DNA from: Aldersonia sp036524855
GTDB lineage: Bacteria > Actinomycetota > Actinomycetes > Mycobacteriales > Mycobacteriaceae
Length of the DNA: 64,000 bases
Assembly (NCBI GenBank): GCA_036524855.1
Contig: DATDBL010000109.1
Location: 19,064-83,063 of the forward strand
Direction of reading: 5' to 3'
Positions 49,222-57,995 of the stretch are shown here, in pieces; the first letter of the stretch is position 1, and each line of letters begins with the position of its first letter. The position numbers and the translations under genes are program-made. The notes below the pieces were generated by a model that was given only the letters and a program-made list of their open reading frames with translations, made no database searches and was not told the DNA's origin.

Positions 49222-50094
49222 TCACCGCCCGCCGGTCGCCGGCTCGTGCTGGGAGGTCGCGGCGGCACCGGTCAGGTCGGCGAGGCTCAACTGGTTCCGC
49301 GGCGGGTCGGGCAGGGCGATGCGGCGGGTGATGCCGAGGTCGGCGTCGACGTGCACGAGCATGCCCGGCTCGAGCGCGTACCAGCGCGAGTCGTCGTCCA
49401 TCGGCTCGCTGGCGAGCACGACCGACGGGTGCTCGGCCAGGTGCGGCGAGTGGGCGCGGATGCGGTCCGTGCGCAGGTGCAGTGGTCCGGTGGCGGTGGT
49501 GTCGCGACGATCGAGCAGATGCAACTCGTGGGCCTGCGGATAGCGCAGCGCCCACAGGTCGGTGGCGGTGGCGAGCAGGATGTTCGCGGCGTAGACCTCG
49601 ACGTTGTCGGCCACCCACCGCATGGCCTCGACGAGGCCGCGTTCGACGTCGCCGTGGGGGCGGATCGTCGCCGTGATCAGCGCGAAGACGCGCTCGCTGT
49701 CGGTCTGGCCGCGGACCAGGTCGGCGGCGTCGAGTTCGACGAGGCGCGCGTCGATCGCGGCGAGGTCACCGACGACGCCGTTGTGCGCGAAGATCCGGCC
49801 GTCCTGCAGGAATGGGTGGGTGTTCGCCTCGGTGAGGTTGCCGGTCGAGGCGTATCGGACGTGCGCGACGAACGTCGTCCCGCGCAGGTCGTGTGCCTCC
49901 ACCGCGAACGCCTTGTCCTCCCACGCCGCGATCGGTTGCCTGAGGACGACGGGTCGGCCGTCTTCGAACACTCCGATTCCGGTGCCGTCGGGGTTGCGGC
50001 GGCTCTGCTGCGACAGGTTGTCGGGGGCGTCGAGCAGCCAGAACGTGGCGGGTGCCGGCACCCGGCCGGCGTGCAGACCGAACAGTCGACACAT
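49222..50094 (-). CDS. Class II glutamine amidotransferase (EgtC/YafJ-like)
   Basis: A 290-residue N-terminal-nucleophile amidotransferase. It must start at 50094, because MCRLFG places the catalytic Cys at position 2; an upstream ATG at 50100 would block it. The glutaminase features VAHVRYASTG and THPF with FAHNGVVGD (Asn, Gly) follow. It has no second synthase domain, like YafJ and EgtC. No ergothioneine genes are nearby, so gamma-glutamyl hydrolysis of an unknown substrate is the limit of what can be said. Confidence 0.88.
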   Translation of the reverse strand: MCRLFGLHAGRVPAPATFWLLDAPDNLSQQSRRNPDGTGIGVFEDGRPVVLRQPIAAWEDKAFAVEAHDLRGTTFVAHVRYASTGNLTEANTHPFLQDGRIFAHNGVVGDLAAIDARLVELDAADLVRGQTDSERVFALITATIRPHGDVERGLVEAMRWVADNVEVYAANILLATATDLWALRYPQAHELHLLDRRDTTATGPLHLRTDRIRAHSPHLAEHPSVVLASEPMDDDSRWYALEPGMLVHVDADLGITRRIALPDPPRNQLSLADLTGAAATSQHEPATGGR

Positions 50095-50361
50095 GGGCAA
50101 ACCCTACTTCGGGCAGGTCGCTCGGTCGGCAGCGACTGCAACAACATCGGGCGCGCGGCGTGCGGAACAGGAGTTTCCTCGTGGTGGAGCGACCAACACG
50201 GTCGGGTGAACAGCATCGATCGCCTGTCGAGCCGGGTACCGTGTGAGCCGCTGGTTTGTCCGAACATCGAACAGCCACCGCGACCATTTCGACCGTTTCA
50301 CTGCACACAGTTCTCACGCCCTACCGAGCCGAGCAAGCGACCCGAGCCGAGGAGCCGACAA

Positions 50362-53139
50362 GTGGCCCGTGCCGTTCCCGTTTCCGATCAGCCGGTGCCG
50401 ACCGATGCCGAGGGCCGGTGGTACGCGACGGAGCCCGACGACGTCCTCGTCCATTTCGGCAGCGACGGCTCGGCGGGCCTCCCGGGCGCAGAGGTGACCG
50501 CCCGGCGCGGCCGCTACGGCCCCAACGCGATCGCGGCAGAGCCGTCGCCGTCGGTGTGGGCGATCGCGCTGCTGCAGCTGCGAGACCCGATGAACCTGAT
50601 GCTGGTCGCGGTCGCGGTGGTCAGCGTGCTGATCGACCAGATTCCCGTCGGCATCATGGTGGCGGCCCTCGTCGTGCTCAACGTCGTCCTCGGCACCCGG
50701 CAGGAACTGAAGGCCCGCGCCAGCGTCGACGCCTTGGCGAAGATGCAGACACCGCAGGCGAAGGTGACCCGCGGCGGCACCCTGGTGCAGATCCCGGCGA
50801 CCGAACTCGTGCCCGGCGATGTGGTCAACCTGGAGGCGGGCGATCTCGTGCCCGCCGACGGCCGGCTGCTGCGGTCGGCGACGCTGGAGACCCAGGAAGC
50901 GGCGCTCACCGGCGAGAGCGCGCCGATCCCGAAGGATCCGCTCACGCTCGATGCCCGCGACGTGGCCCTGGGTGATCGCAGCAACATGGTGTTCCAGAAC
51001 ACCTCGGTCACCCGGGGCACCGCGACGATGGTGATCACCGAGACCGGGATGAACACCGAGATGGGTCGGATCGCATCGATGCTTTCCGCGGTCACGCCGA
51101 GCAAATCGCCGCTGCAGCGCGAACTCGAATCGCTGACCCGTGTGCTGGGCGCGATCGCGTGGACGGCGGTGGCGATCATCGTGGTGATCGGGCTGCTGCG
51201 CGGGCAGAGCGTCACCACCGTGCTGCTGCTTGGCATTTCGATGGCGATCGCGGCGATCCCGACCGGCATGCCGACGTTCGTGCAGGCGATGCTGGCATAC
51301 GGTGCCCGACAACTCGCCGACGCGAAGGCGGTGGTGAATAACCTCAGCGACGTAGAGACGCTCGGAGCGACCAGCGCGATCAATTCGGACAAGACCGGCA
51401 CGTTGACCCTGAACCAGATGATGGTGCGGTCGTTGTACTTTCGCGGACAATGGTTCACCGTCGACGGTGAGGGCTACGCGAAGTCCGGCGCCATCCGTCA
51501 CGCCGCGGGCGAACAGACGCCGGACTTCACGCGGTTGGCGTACGGGCTGTGCCTGGACAGCGACGCGACGGTCTCGGATACGGGCGCCGTGGTGGGCGAT
51601 CCCACCGAGGCCGCGTTGGTGGTGCTGGCCGCGAAGATGGGGGTGGACGCCGAGCAGACGCGTCGCACGTATCCCCGCCTGGCCGAGGTGCCGTTCGACT
51701 CGGCGTACAAGTTCATGGCAACCTTTCACCACCTGCCGATCGAGGGCGCATCGCGGTTCCTCGAGCTGGTCAAGGGCGGCCCCGACGTGGTGCTCGCGCG
51801 CTGCGGCTCGGCCTTCGCGCCGACCGGCGAGGTCGCACCCATCGACGCGATGCGCGAGGAGATCCTGGCGGCGAACCGGTCGCTGTCGGAGCGCGGGCTT
51901 CGCGTGCTGGCGTTCGCCGCGCGGCAACTCGACGGCCGCGAAGACGCCGTCGCCGCGGACCCGATGTCGTTCGTCACCGACCTGACCTTCGTCGGGATGG
52001 TCGGGATCATCGACCCGCTGCGCCCGGAGGCGATCGACGCGGTCCGCACCGCCCACGCCGCCGGGATCGAGGTCCGGATGATTACCGGCGACCACGCGAT
52101 CACCGCCTCCGCGATCGGCGCCGAACTGGGCCTCGGGCCCGGCGCGATCGGCGGTCCCGAGTTGCAGGCGATGTCCGACGCCGAGGTGACGGCGGCGCTG
52201 CCGGACGTGCACGTGTTCGGCCGCGTCACCCCGCAGGACAAGCTGCGGCTGGCCAAACTGATGCAGCAGGACGGCGCGATCGTGGCGATGACGGGCGATG
52301 CCGTCAACGACGCCGCCGCGCTGAAGCAAGCCGACATCGGCGTCGCGATGGGGTCGGGGAGCGAGGTCACCAAGCAGGCCGGCAAGATGATCCTGACCGA
52401 CGACAATTTCGGCACGCTGGTCACCGCGATCCGGCTGGGCCGCAGCATCTACGACAAGATCGTCTCCTACATCCGCTACCAGATGGCGAAGCTGTTCTCG
52501 CTGGTGCTGCTGTTCCTCGTCGCCAGCGTCTTCGACATCAACGACGGGATCGCACTCACTCCGTTGATGGTGCTGTTCCAGAACTTCTTCGTCACGCTCT
52601 TTCCGGTCGCCGTGATCATGGTCGACCCGGCGCCGCCGAACCTGATGAGCAAGCCTCCACGCGACCCGAAACTGCCGATCGCGAACCGCAGGGCGGTCGT
52701 GCAGTGGTTCTTCTACGGCGCCCTGCAGTTCGCCGTCACCCTTGTCGCGCTGCTGTTCGCGCCCGGCGAGATGAGTTCGACCGAGGCCAACGTTCCGATG
52801 ACGATGGCGTTCGTGGTGTTGAGTCTCGCGTCCGTCTTCGCCGGGCTGGTGATGCGCCGCGACCCCGAATCGGGGCTGTCCGCCCCTGTTCTCGGTGCGC
52901 TGAAGATCCTGTCCATCCCGGCGATCATCACCGTGCTGGCCGTGGAACTCGGATTTCTGCAGGCCTTTCTGATGACCACCTCGCTGACCGGTGGCCAGTG
53001 GCTGGCCTGCCTCGGGCTGGCGGTGATCGTCCCGGTCGTCGTCGAATTGGAGAAGATCGTGCGGCGGCGTCGCAAAGCGGCGCGTGCGGAGCCGATCCCG
53101 GCCGTCGCCGCCGTCCTGCCACAGCGGGCGCGGGCCTGA
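50362..53139 (+). CDS. P-type cation-transporting ATPase with altered core motifs
   Basis: A 925-residue P-type ATPase of the P2-like class. It has an N-terminal cation-ATPase domain, actuator TGES (ALTGESAPIP), phosphorylation motif SDKTGTLT (Asp343), KGGPDVVL in the nucleotide domain, and six C-terminal helices with LFQNFFVTLFPVAVIMVDPA. Two normally strict motifs differ: the helix-4 PEGLP is P-T-G-M-P (300-304), losing the ion-binding Glu, and GDGVNDAPAL is G-D-A-V-N-D-A-A-A-L (645-654). The transported ion is therefore uncertain. GTG at 50362 has GAGGAG eight bases upstream. Confidence 0.9.
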   Translation: MARAVPVSDQPVPTDAEGRWYATEPDDVLVHFGSDGSAGLPGAEVTARRGRYGPNAIAAEPSPSVWAIALLQLRDPMNLMLVAVAVVSVLIDQIPVGIMVAALVVLNVVLGTRQELKARASVDALAKMQTPQAKVTRGGTLVQIPATELVPGDVVNLEAGDLVPADGRLLRSATLETQEAALTGESAPIPKDPLTLDARDVALGDRSNMVFQNTSVTRGTATMVITETGMNTEMGRIASMLSAVTPSKSPLQRELESLTRVLGAIAWTAVAIIVVIGLLRGQSVTTVLLLGISMAIAAIPTGMPTFVQAMLAYGARQLADAKAVVNNLSDVETLGATSAINSDKTGTLTLNQMMVRSLYFRGQWFTVDGEGYAKSGAIRHAAGEQTPDFTRLAYGLCLDSDATVSDTGAVVGDPTEAALVVLAAKMGVDAEQTRRTYPRLAEVPFDSAYKFMATFHHLPIEGASRFLELVKGGPDVVLARCGSAFAPTGEVAPIDAMREEILAANRSLSERGLRVLAFAARQLDGREDAVAADPMSFVTDLTFVGMVGIIDPLRPEAIDAVRTAHAAGIEVRMITGDHAITASAIGAELGLGPGAIGGPELQAMSDAEVTAALPDVHVFGRVTPQDKLRLAKLMQQDGAIVAMTGDAVNDAAALKQADIGVAMGSGSEVTKQAGKMILTDDNFGTLVTAIRLGRSIYDKIVSYIRYQMAKLFSLVLLFLVASVFDINDGIALTPLMVLFQNFFVTLFPVAVIMVDPAPPNLMSKPPRDPKLPIANRRAVVQWFFYGALQFAVTLVALLFAPGEMSSTEANVPMTMAFVVLSLASVFAGLVMRRDPESGLSAPVLGALKILSIPAIITVLAVELGFLQAFLMTTSLTGGQWLACLGLAVIVPVVVELEKIVRRRRKAARAEPIPAVAAVLPQRARA

Positions 53140-53777
53140 TCAGTGCGAGCACGCGGCGCCGTCCGACACTGACGCGCGGCAACGAAGTCCGCTTCTGGTC
53201 GAACTGCGATTTCTGCTGTCGCCTCCCTCTCTCGGCCACCGCACATCCGACTCGCCTCGGTCGCCGGCTGGCTGCGCGGACACCGGGCGATCGAAATCCG
53301 GCTGGACTGGGTCCGGACGTCACAGCTACTGGATTCGGAGCCAGCCTGTTGCCTCGTGATCAAAGTCGTGATAAAGAATGCCGGGATGCCCTCCGGAAGT
53401 GTCCGTGCGTCGGTGTCGTGTCACAACCGGCACTGGGAGAAGCCCGTGTGGTAGACGCTCATAATCTGGGCAGCACCTTCACCCCAAGTGTGCCGGATAT
53501 GCGCGACTCAGTCGGGCTGACAGCGTCCAGCTGATCCAGTATGCCGGCGCCACGTTGAGGTGGTCGCGCAACTCGGCTGGGGTCGGGTTCGGTGATGGCA
53601 CACCAGCAGCGTTTTTTTGCAGTATGCGTGAACGGAATGTACGAATATCGACGCCAACACTACCCTCCCCGCCTCCCCGCCAATACACATACACCGAAGC
53701 CAGGCCCCACGCGAGAGGTTTCACGCTTGGCTCCACAGAGATGTGGGCTCGCTCTGTCTGTCCCCGGGGTCGGATAT
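53140..53777. other. Intergenic stretch between the ATPase and the Pycsar genes
   Basis: No gene can be supported in these 638 bases. A minus-strand frame (53479-53600) reads TPAELRDHLNVAPAYWISWT, which looks protein-like and may be a remnant, but I do not recognise it. The base composition shifts to lower GC from about 53.35 kb, marking the border of the acquired segment. Confidence 0.45.
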
Positions 53778-54344
53778 TTACCTCGCGATTAGCACCGAGA
53801 CGATTGAGAGCATAACCCCAGCAGCTAGCATCGCGCGGATCGCCCTCTGCACGTGCAGGCTCTTGACGGCCGCGATCTGCGAGTTGGCACAGATTTGGTC
53901 AGCAAGCTCTTGAGTCAGCAACTGAGGATCGATTGTCAGCGTGTGTAGAACATCCCGATACTTGATTCGCTGACCTCGAAAGTGCTCGCTGATGTGGCCG
54001 TAGAAGAGTCGGTTGATCTCGTTAGGTGTGTACTTGTCGACGTTTCTGGTGCGCGGAGTCAAAGTCAATCCGCAGAAGACTCCAGTCGTGACCAAGAGCG
54101 CGCAGGCGCATACGGTGAAGAACTTCGTCCAAATACCTGTTTGGGGAAGGTCCTTGACCATGTTGAACAGGAGCGTGCCCATCGCGCCGGTAAACGCAAG
54201 AGCGACGGTCGCCTTGGCGTCCGCGTGTCGAATCCACTCATTGACAACGGATAGCAACTTCCATGCATGCTCTGGGTTCGGATCAGCCGATCGCGGCGAC
54301 TCGGAATGCGCCGGTTTCACGGGTTCGTCTTTGCGAGCAGCCAT
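53778..54344 (-). CDS. pycTM: Pycsar effector, membrane protein PycTM (DUF5706)
   Basis: A 188-residue protein with the Pycsar-TM/DUF5706 signature LLSVVNEWIRHADAKATVAL (about 33-52), two membrane segments close together (about 50-68 and 78-100), a soluble middle (YGHISEHFRGQRIKYRDVLH) and a third membrane segment at the C-terminus. In known systems the cyclic pyrimidine nucleotide made on infection activates this protein, which disrupts the inner membrane. The ATG at 54344 follows GAGAGG. It lies downstream of the cyclase gene on the same strand, 188 bases away. Confidence 0.82.
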   Translation of the reverse strand: MAARKDEPVKPAHSESPRSADPNPEHAWKLLSVVNEWIRHADAKATVALAFTGAMGTLLFNMVKDLPQTGIWTKFFTVCACALLVTTGVFCGLTLTPRTRNVDKYTPNEINRLFYGHISEHFRGQRIKYRDVLHTLTIDPQLLTQELADQICANSQIAAVKSLHVQRAIRAMLAAGVMLSIVSVLIAR

Positions 54345-54532
54345 CCTCAACCTCTCAACCTATCTTGTCGTGCCCATGTGGCGACACGGAGCACATGTTT
54401 ACGGTTTACGGAGCAACTTGAATCTCCCAGGTTCGTGCGGGGCCCTCGCCCTTGTTCTCGGGCGGTCTCGGGCCAGCCGGTCCCGTCCCAGCAATGTCGA
54501 TTGGGGACTGAAATCGATCGTAGCCAGTAATT

Positions 54533-56146
54533 CTATTGATCAATCACCGTGATCTCGGAATCGGCAACCCTTGGAGTCCATTCAAAGACGTGGGAGTATT
54601 CAGAGGGCTTGGGATTATATTCCTTCGAACGCAACGGGTGTCTCCCCAGGTAACGCCACTTCCCCCCATGAGAAAAACCCGGGGAGGTGATCTCATCGAC
54701 GCTGTCGATCGCGGCTGAATCAATCGCTGCGTAATGACCACGCTTTGATAAGCGAATTGTTTTCCCACCGTGTTCCGCAGTCCCTTCTGCGATAAGCCGA
54801 CTCAGCCCCTGCTCCAAGCGTGCTGTTTTGACAACATGCTCACCGTCGAAGGTTGACATAAAAGATGCAATACCGTTTATCCTTCCCCACGTATACTCGC
54901 CGGCGAGTAATGCTATCCGAGATCCCACGCGGGCCGATGGACTCGTCACCCCCTTGTTAATCTCATTCTCGATTCGCGAGACCGCGGTTGTCCATTGTCT
55001 TAAGAACTCGTTCAATGCATCCGTTTCGGTTCCGCGATACTTCCATTCAGGAAGGGCCGCTATGAACCCGTCGCCCGCAGTTTGGATTTCTAAGGTATTG
55101 AGCGAGGAAAGCACCGCTTCAAGATTCTCAAACACATTCCTGCGGAATTGCTCACGATGCGCGTCTTGCGATGTGTGAAGAAGAATCAGTTGTTCTGCGA
55201 GGGCGGTGCCGTACCCCGCTACATCGGCGGCACAGATGATGCCTCGGCTCCGCCTTTGAAACGGAGTATCCGCCACATTAATTGCTTCGGCGATAATTCT
55301 CCGACGTGATTGGTACTCTTCTAAGATTCTCGTCAGTCCACTTATTGCGGGTTTGCCCAAGTAGCGGAGGCACATCGAACCGGTACCGTTCGGGTCGGCA
55401 TCGAACATTTCCCTCGGATACTCTTTGTTCCAGACAGGGAGATAGACAAATCCGTGCCGCCCTTCGATATCGGTAAGATTATAATAGGATTCCTTAGCGG
55501 CCCGTTTCAACCCGTACCGAAGTGTGTAATACGCGTTTATGTTCGTCGGGTCGTTGTTCGAAGGTTTCACCTCCAGCAGGTCGCCCCTGGAGACCAAATC
55601 TACGTCTCGGATTCCGAATGATTCGGCTAGACGTTTTACGGCACGCTCGTATTCTTGCTCTCGCTGCCGGAGGTTGTCCTCAAACCGCCCAAGGATCTCA
55701 TCCTCACTGTAGACAGATTCCGTGAGATCAAGCGGAAATTGGAGGTTCGGGCAGGACCAGTACCCTTCCGCGTTACCGAGCATGGTTGTTCGACCATTCA
55801 ATACAGGCGGATACGAGTGAAGTCGAAGTATCAGCGCCGTCTTATCGCCGGTCTTGACGGAAATTTCGAGCGATAGAACCACACACAGCCGAGCTACCGG
55901 TTGACTATCCGGCAATCCGTCACGACCGATCACAAAGTACCGTGGGTCTTGCACTCGTCTCTCCACGTTCAGCGTCTCTCTCGGATGGTCGCGGACTGTC
56001 GTGCGAACGTAGCACCTCAGCCTGAATCCGTGGACGGATCCGCGGGTGATCGGCGTGTAAACGAGGAAAATGCCTTCTGAGCTGCAACAATGGTGATTGT
56101 ATAGGGCACCGTCGCCGCACTTGGGAAGGCCTTTCAGTGCAACCAT
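54533..56146 (-). CDS. pycC: Pycsar class III nucleotidyl cyclase PycC with long N-terminal region
   Basis: Residues 300-480 form a class III cyclase domain with the two metal-binding Asp motifs IICAADVAGYG (Asp308) and IQTAGDGFIAAL (Asp359), then ARVGSRIALLAGEY. Beside a DUF5706 effector this is a Pycsar cyclase making cCMP or cUMP during phage infection. The N-terminal 300 residues are unusual; they contain a strand-rich part (ARLCVVLSLEISVKTGDKTA) and a coiled helix (RFEDNLRQREQEYERAVKRL). The first 25 residues lie within an insertion-sequence remnant, so the true start is probably a later Met or Val. Codon use is less GC-rich than in the flanks. Confidence 0.75.
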   Translation of the reverse strand: MVALKGLPKCGDGALYNHHCCSSEGIFLVYTPITRGSVHGFRLRCYVRTTVRDHPRETLNVERRVQDPRYFVIGRDGLPDSQPVARLCVVLSLEISVKTGDKTALILRLHSYPPVLNGRTTMLGNAEGYWSCPNLQFPLDLTESVYSEDEILGRFEDNLRQREQEYERAVKRLAESFGIRDVDLVSRGDLLEVKPSNNDPTNINAYYTLRYGLKRAAKESYYNLTDIEGRHGFVYLPVWNKEYPREMFDADPNGTGSMCLRYLGKPAISGLTRILEEYQSRRRIIAEAINVADTPFQRRSRGIICAADVAGYGTALAEQLILLHTSQDAHREQFRRNVFENLEAVLSSLNTLEIQTAGDGFIAALPEWKYRGTETDALNEFLRQWTTAVSRIENEINKGVTSPSARVGSRIALLAGEYTWGRINGIASFMSTFDGEHVVKTARLEQGLSRLIAEGTAEHGGKTIRLSKRGHYAAIDSAAIDSVDEITSPGFSHGGKWRYLGRHPLRSKEYNPKPSEYSHVFEWTPRVADSEITVIDQ

Positions 56147-56650
56147 CGCGCACGTTCACCGCCGGTCCGCGGTGTTCGACGAACGGAACCCGGGTCTCGG
56201 CCGCCGGGCTGTGCCGTTCATGGAACTCGCTGAGCAGACCGGGCTTTCGGAGCTGATCGACACCCACACCCAGCTGCCCGCAGCCGGGTCAAGTCGGACG
56301 CGGTCAACCCGCCGGAAACTGAGCACCATCATCGCGGCGATGATGACCGGCGCGGACACCATCGGCGACGTGAACCTGCTGCTCGCCGGGGGCACCCCGC
56401 GCGTGTTCGGCGAGGTGTACGCCCCGTCCACGACGGGGATCTACCTGCGCGAATTCGCCTTCGGCCACAGCAACCAATTCGCCGCAGTGCCCACCGGAGA
56501 CACCTGATCGCCCTCGCGGCGCGCACCCCGCTGCTGCCCGGCATCGAGGACTGCGCCTTCCTCGACATCACTCGCTGCTGCGCCCGGTCATCGGCCACCA
56601 GAAACGGGGCGCCTTTATGGGTGCGCTCACGCTCTTGGGGCATCCGAGTC
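56145..56650 (+). mobile_element. IS1380-family transposase remnant
   Basis: The frame from about 56145 to 56507 gives the N-terminal third of an IS1380-type transposase: AVFDERNPG, AVPFMELAEQTGLSELI, MTGADTIGDVNLLLAGGTP and VYAPSTTGIYLREFAFGH. The protein continues in another frame as LIALAARTPLLPGIEDCAFL, then in a third as LLRPVIGHQKRGA before homology stops. Two frameshifts and a 3' truncation make it inactive. Its left edge coincides with the 5' end of the cyclase gene. No terminal inverted repeats are clear. Confidence 0.7.
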
Positions 56651-56749
56651 GGCCTGGATCCGGGTGTTGAGCAGGCCAAGGCTAGCGCCGTCCGCTACAG
56701 TGAGTCGCGTACCGACCACTCATGTCAACGAAGGTGTGAAGGTGTAGCC

Positions 56750-56899
56750 ATGGCTAGCGCAGAGACGGCAACGTCGGACAACGTATGCACGGCTGAGAAG
56801 GTTGTGTTTGCCTCACTAGCTGAGCTGGACTTCCAGACCATGACAAGGGGCGGTGTCGAGTTCGTGCTTTGCGCCTCTGCGTTGACCGCGCAGATGTAG
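56750..56899 (+). CDS. 49-residue peptide, candidate precursor of the following enzymes
   Basis: A short gene with a good ribosome site (GAAGGTGT, repeated, eight bases before the ATG). The peptide runs MASAETATSDNV, Cys13, then KVVFASLAELDFQTMTRGG and ends with a 14-residue tail VEFVLCASALTAQM. The stretch before the Gly-Gly at 34-35 resembles a double-glycine leader, which would leave the tail (with Cys41) as core. It is the first gene of a coupled operon of modifying enzymes with no NRPS, PKS or other scaffold-making gene. It matches no family I know, so the precursor role is inference. Confidence 0.55.
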   Translation: MASAETATSDNVCTAEKVVFASLAELDFQTMTRGGVEFVLCASALTAQM

Positions 56900-56915
56900 G
56901 CGGCTCTCCAATCTA

Positions 56916-57995
56916 ATGGGGGGCGGCGTTTTCTACGCGCTCCCGGGCTTAACCTTCGCCGAGCGTCCGCAGCTCTTCGAGAGTCTGTTGAGCGATGCGG
57001 GGCTACCTGTGTGCGACTATCTATCGGTTACCGTGGGCACTCGCCAGGCCTTGCTGTTGCAGTCGGGCCCGGCGGTTCGCGCACTCTTGAGCTCCCAAGC
57101 CAGGAAGGGGCGTCCTGTCGACGGACTACGAAGCGTTGGAGGGTATATCGGCCTCAGCAACGAGCGTTTTCGCGTGTCAAGATCTGATGTAGTCGCTGCC
57201 GTTCGTGCGACCGCACGAGATATGGACGGTCTCAGGGCTCTGCTGGCTCAGGCAGACGGCGGTGCTGAGAGCAAGTCGGTTGCTGGTGTTCTGATGGCGC
57301 ACCTGGCTGGCACCGATGTAACCGCGGACCTACTTGAAATAGCTGAGCGCACATTGTCGGCGCTTCGATCGTTGGCGGACAACCCCGGTGATGGACGATG
57401 TGTCGAGAATGTGGGGCTACTTGGTAACTCGCTGCAGTCGATGATCACAACTAGATCGCCCTTTGTGCGCGAACTCCGACGGCGCGGTTGGTCTTGGCAG
57501 GACATCAAGGCCGACACGATGACTCTGACCTTCGCGGGATGGGCGAGCCTGGATGCTGCCTTGCGTTCAGGAAAATCTCTGGGCATCACGAACACCCGAG
57601 CCACGGACGCGGCCATTACTGAGCTCCTTCGGATTGCCCCGCCTGGTTGGCTGATCACCCGGGAAACCGTTCATTCTACCCTTCTGTCACGCGACGCTGA
57701 TCCTGTGCCTGCTGGAACGCTAATGATCGCATCACCTTGGCTACTTCACAGAAATCCCAGGGAGTGGCATCGACCCAACGAGTTCGACGTTGGTCGCTGT
57801 CACGTGCGTCGCTGCACTGCCTATCTTCCTTTCGGCGCTGGGTCTCGCGCCTGCCCTGCGACGGCATACTCCCGGTCTTTCCTCAGGACCGCACTAGAAT
57901 CGCTGCCTCTGGTCGCCCAATCATCCTCGTTTGTGCCTGCACTGACGGATGGTCGCTCAGCGTGCTTGATCCCATTGGAAAGGACTGCCGTATGA
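56916..57995 (+). CDS. Cytochrome P450-like protein with degenerate motifs
   Basis: A 359-residue P450, shorter than the usual 400. It keeps the K-helix ExxR (ITELLRIAPPG), the D-P-V-P-A-G-T and REWHRPNEFDVGR meander and the haem loop LPFGAGSRACPA with the Cys ligand. The I-helix carries FAGWASLD instead of the usual A-G-x-D/E-T, so the acid-alcohol pair is missing, and the Gly after the Cys is Ala. This suggests unusual oxygen chemistry or a peroxide or binding role. It starts 16 bases after the peptide gene and overlaps the next gene by four bases (ATGA). Confidence 0.8.
   Translation: MGGGVFYALPGLTFAERPQLFESLLSDAGLPVCDYLSVTVGTRQALLLQSGPAVRALLSSQARKGRPVDGLRSVGGYIGLSNERFRVSRSDVVAAVRATARDMDGLRALLAQADGGAESKSVAGVLMAHLAGTDVTADLLEIAERTLSALRSLADNPGDGRCVENVGLLGNSLQSMITTRSPFVRELRRRGWSWQDIKADTMTLTFAGWASLDAALRSGKSLGITNTRATDAAITELLRIAPPGWLITRETVHSTLLSRDADPVPAGTLMIASPWLLHRNPREWHRPNEFDVGRCHVRRCTAYLPFGAGSRACPATAYSRSFLRTALESLPLVAQSSSFVPALTDGRSACLIPLERTAV

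Noticed and set aside
53479..53736. Minus-strand 85-codon frame before the Pycsar genes
   Set aside because: A protein-like stretch is present, but there is no ribosome site or recognisable family, and it looks at best like a remnant.
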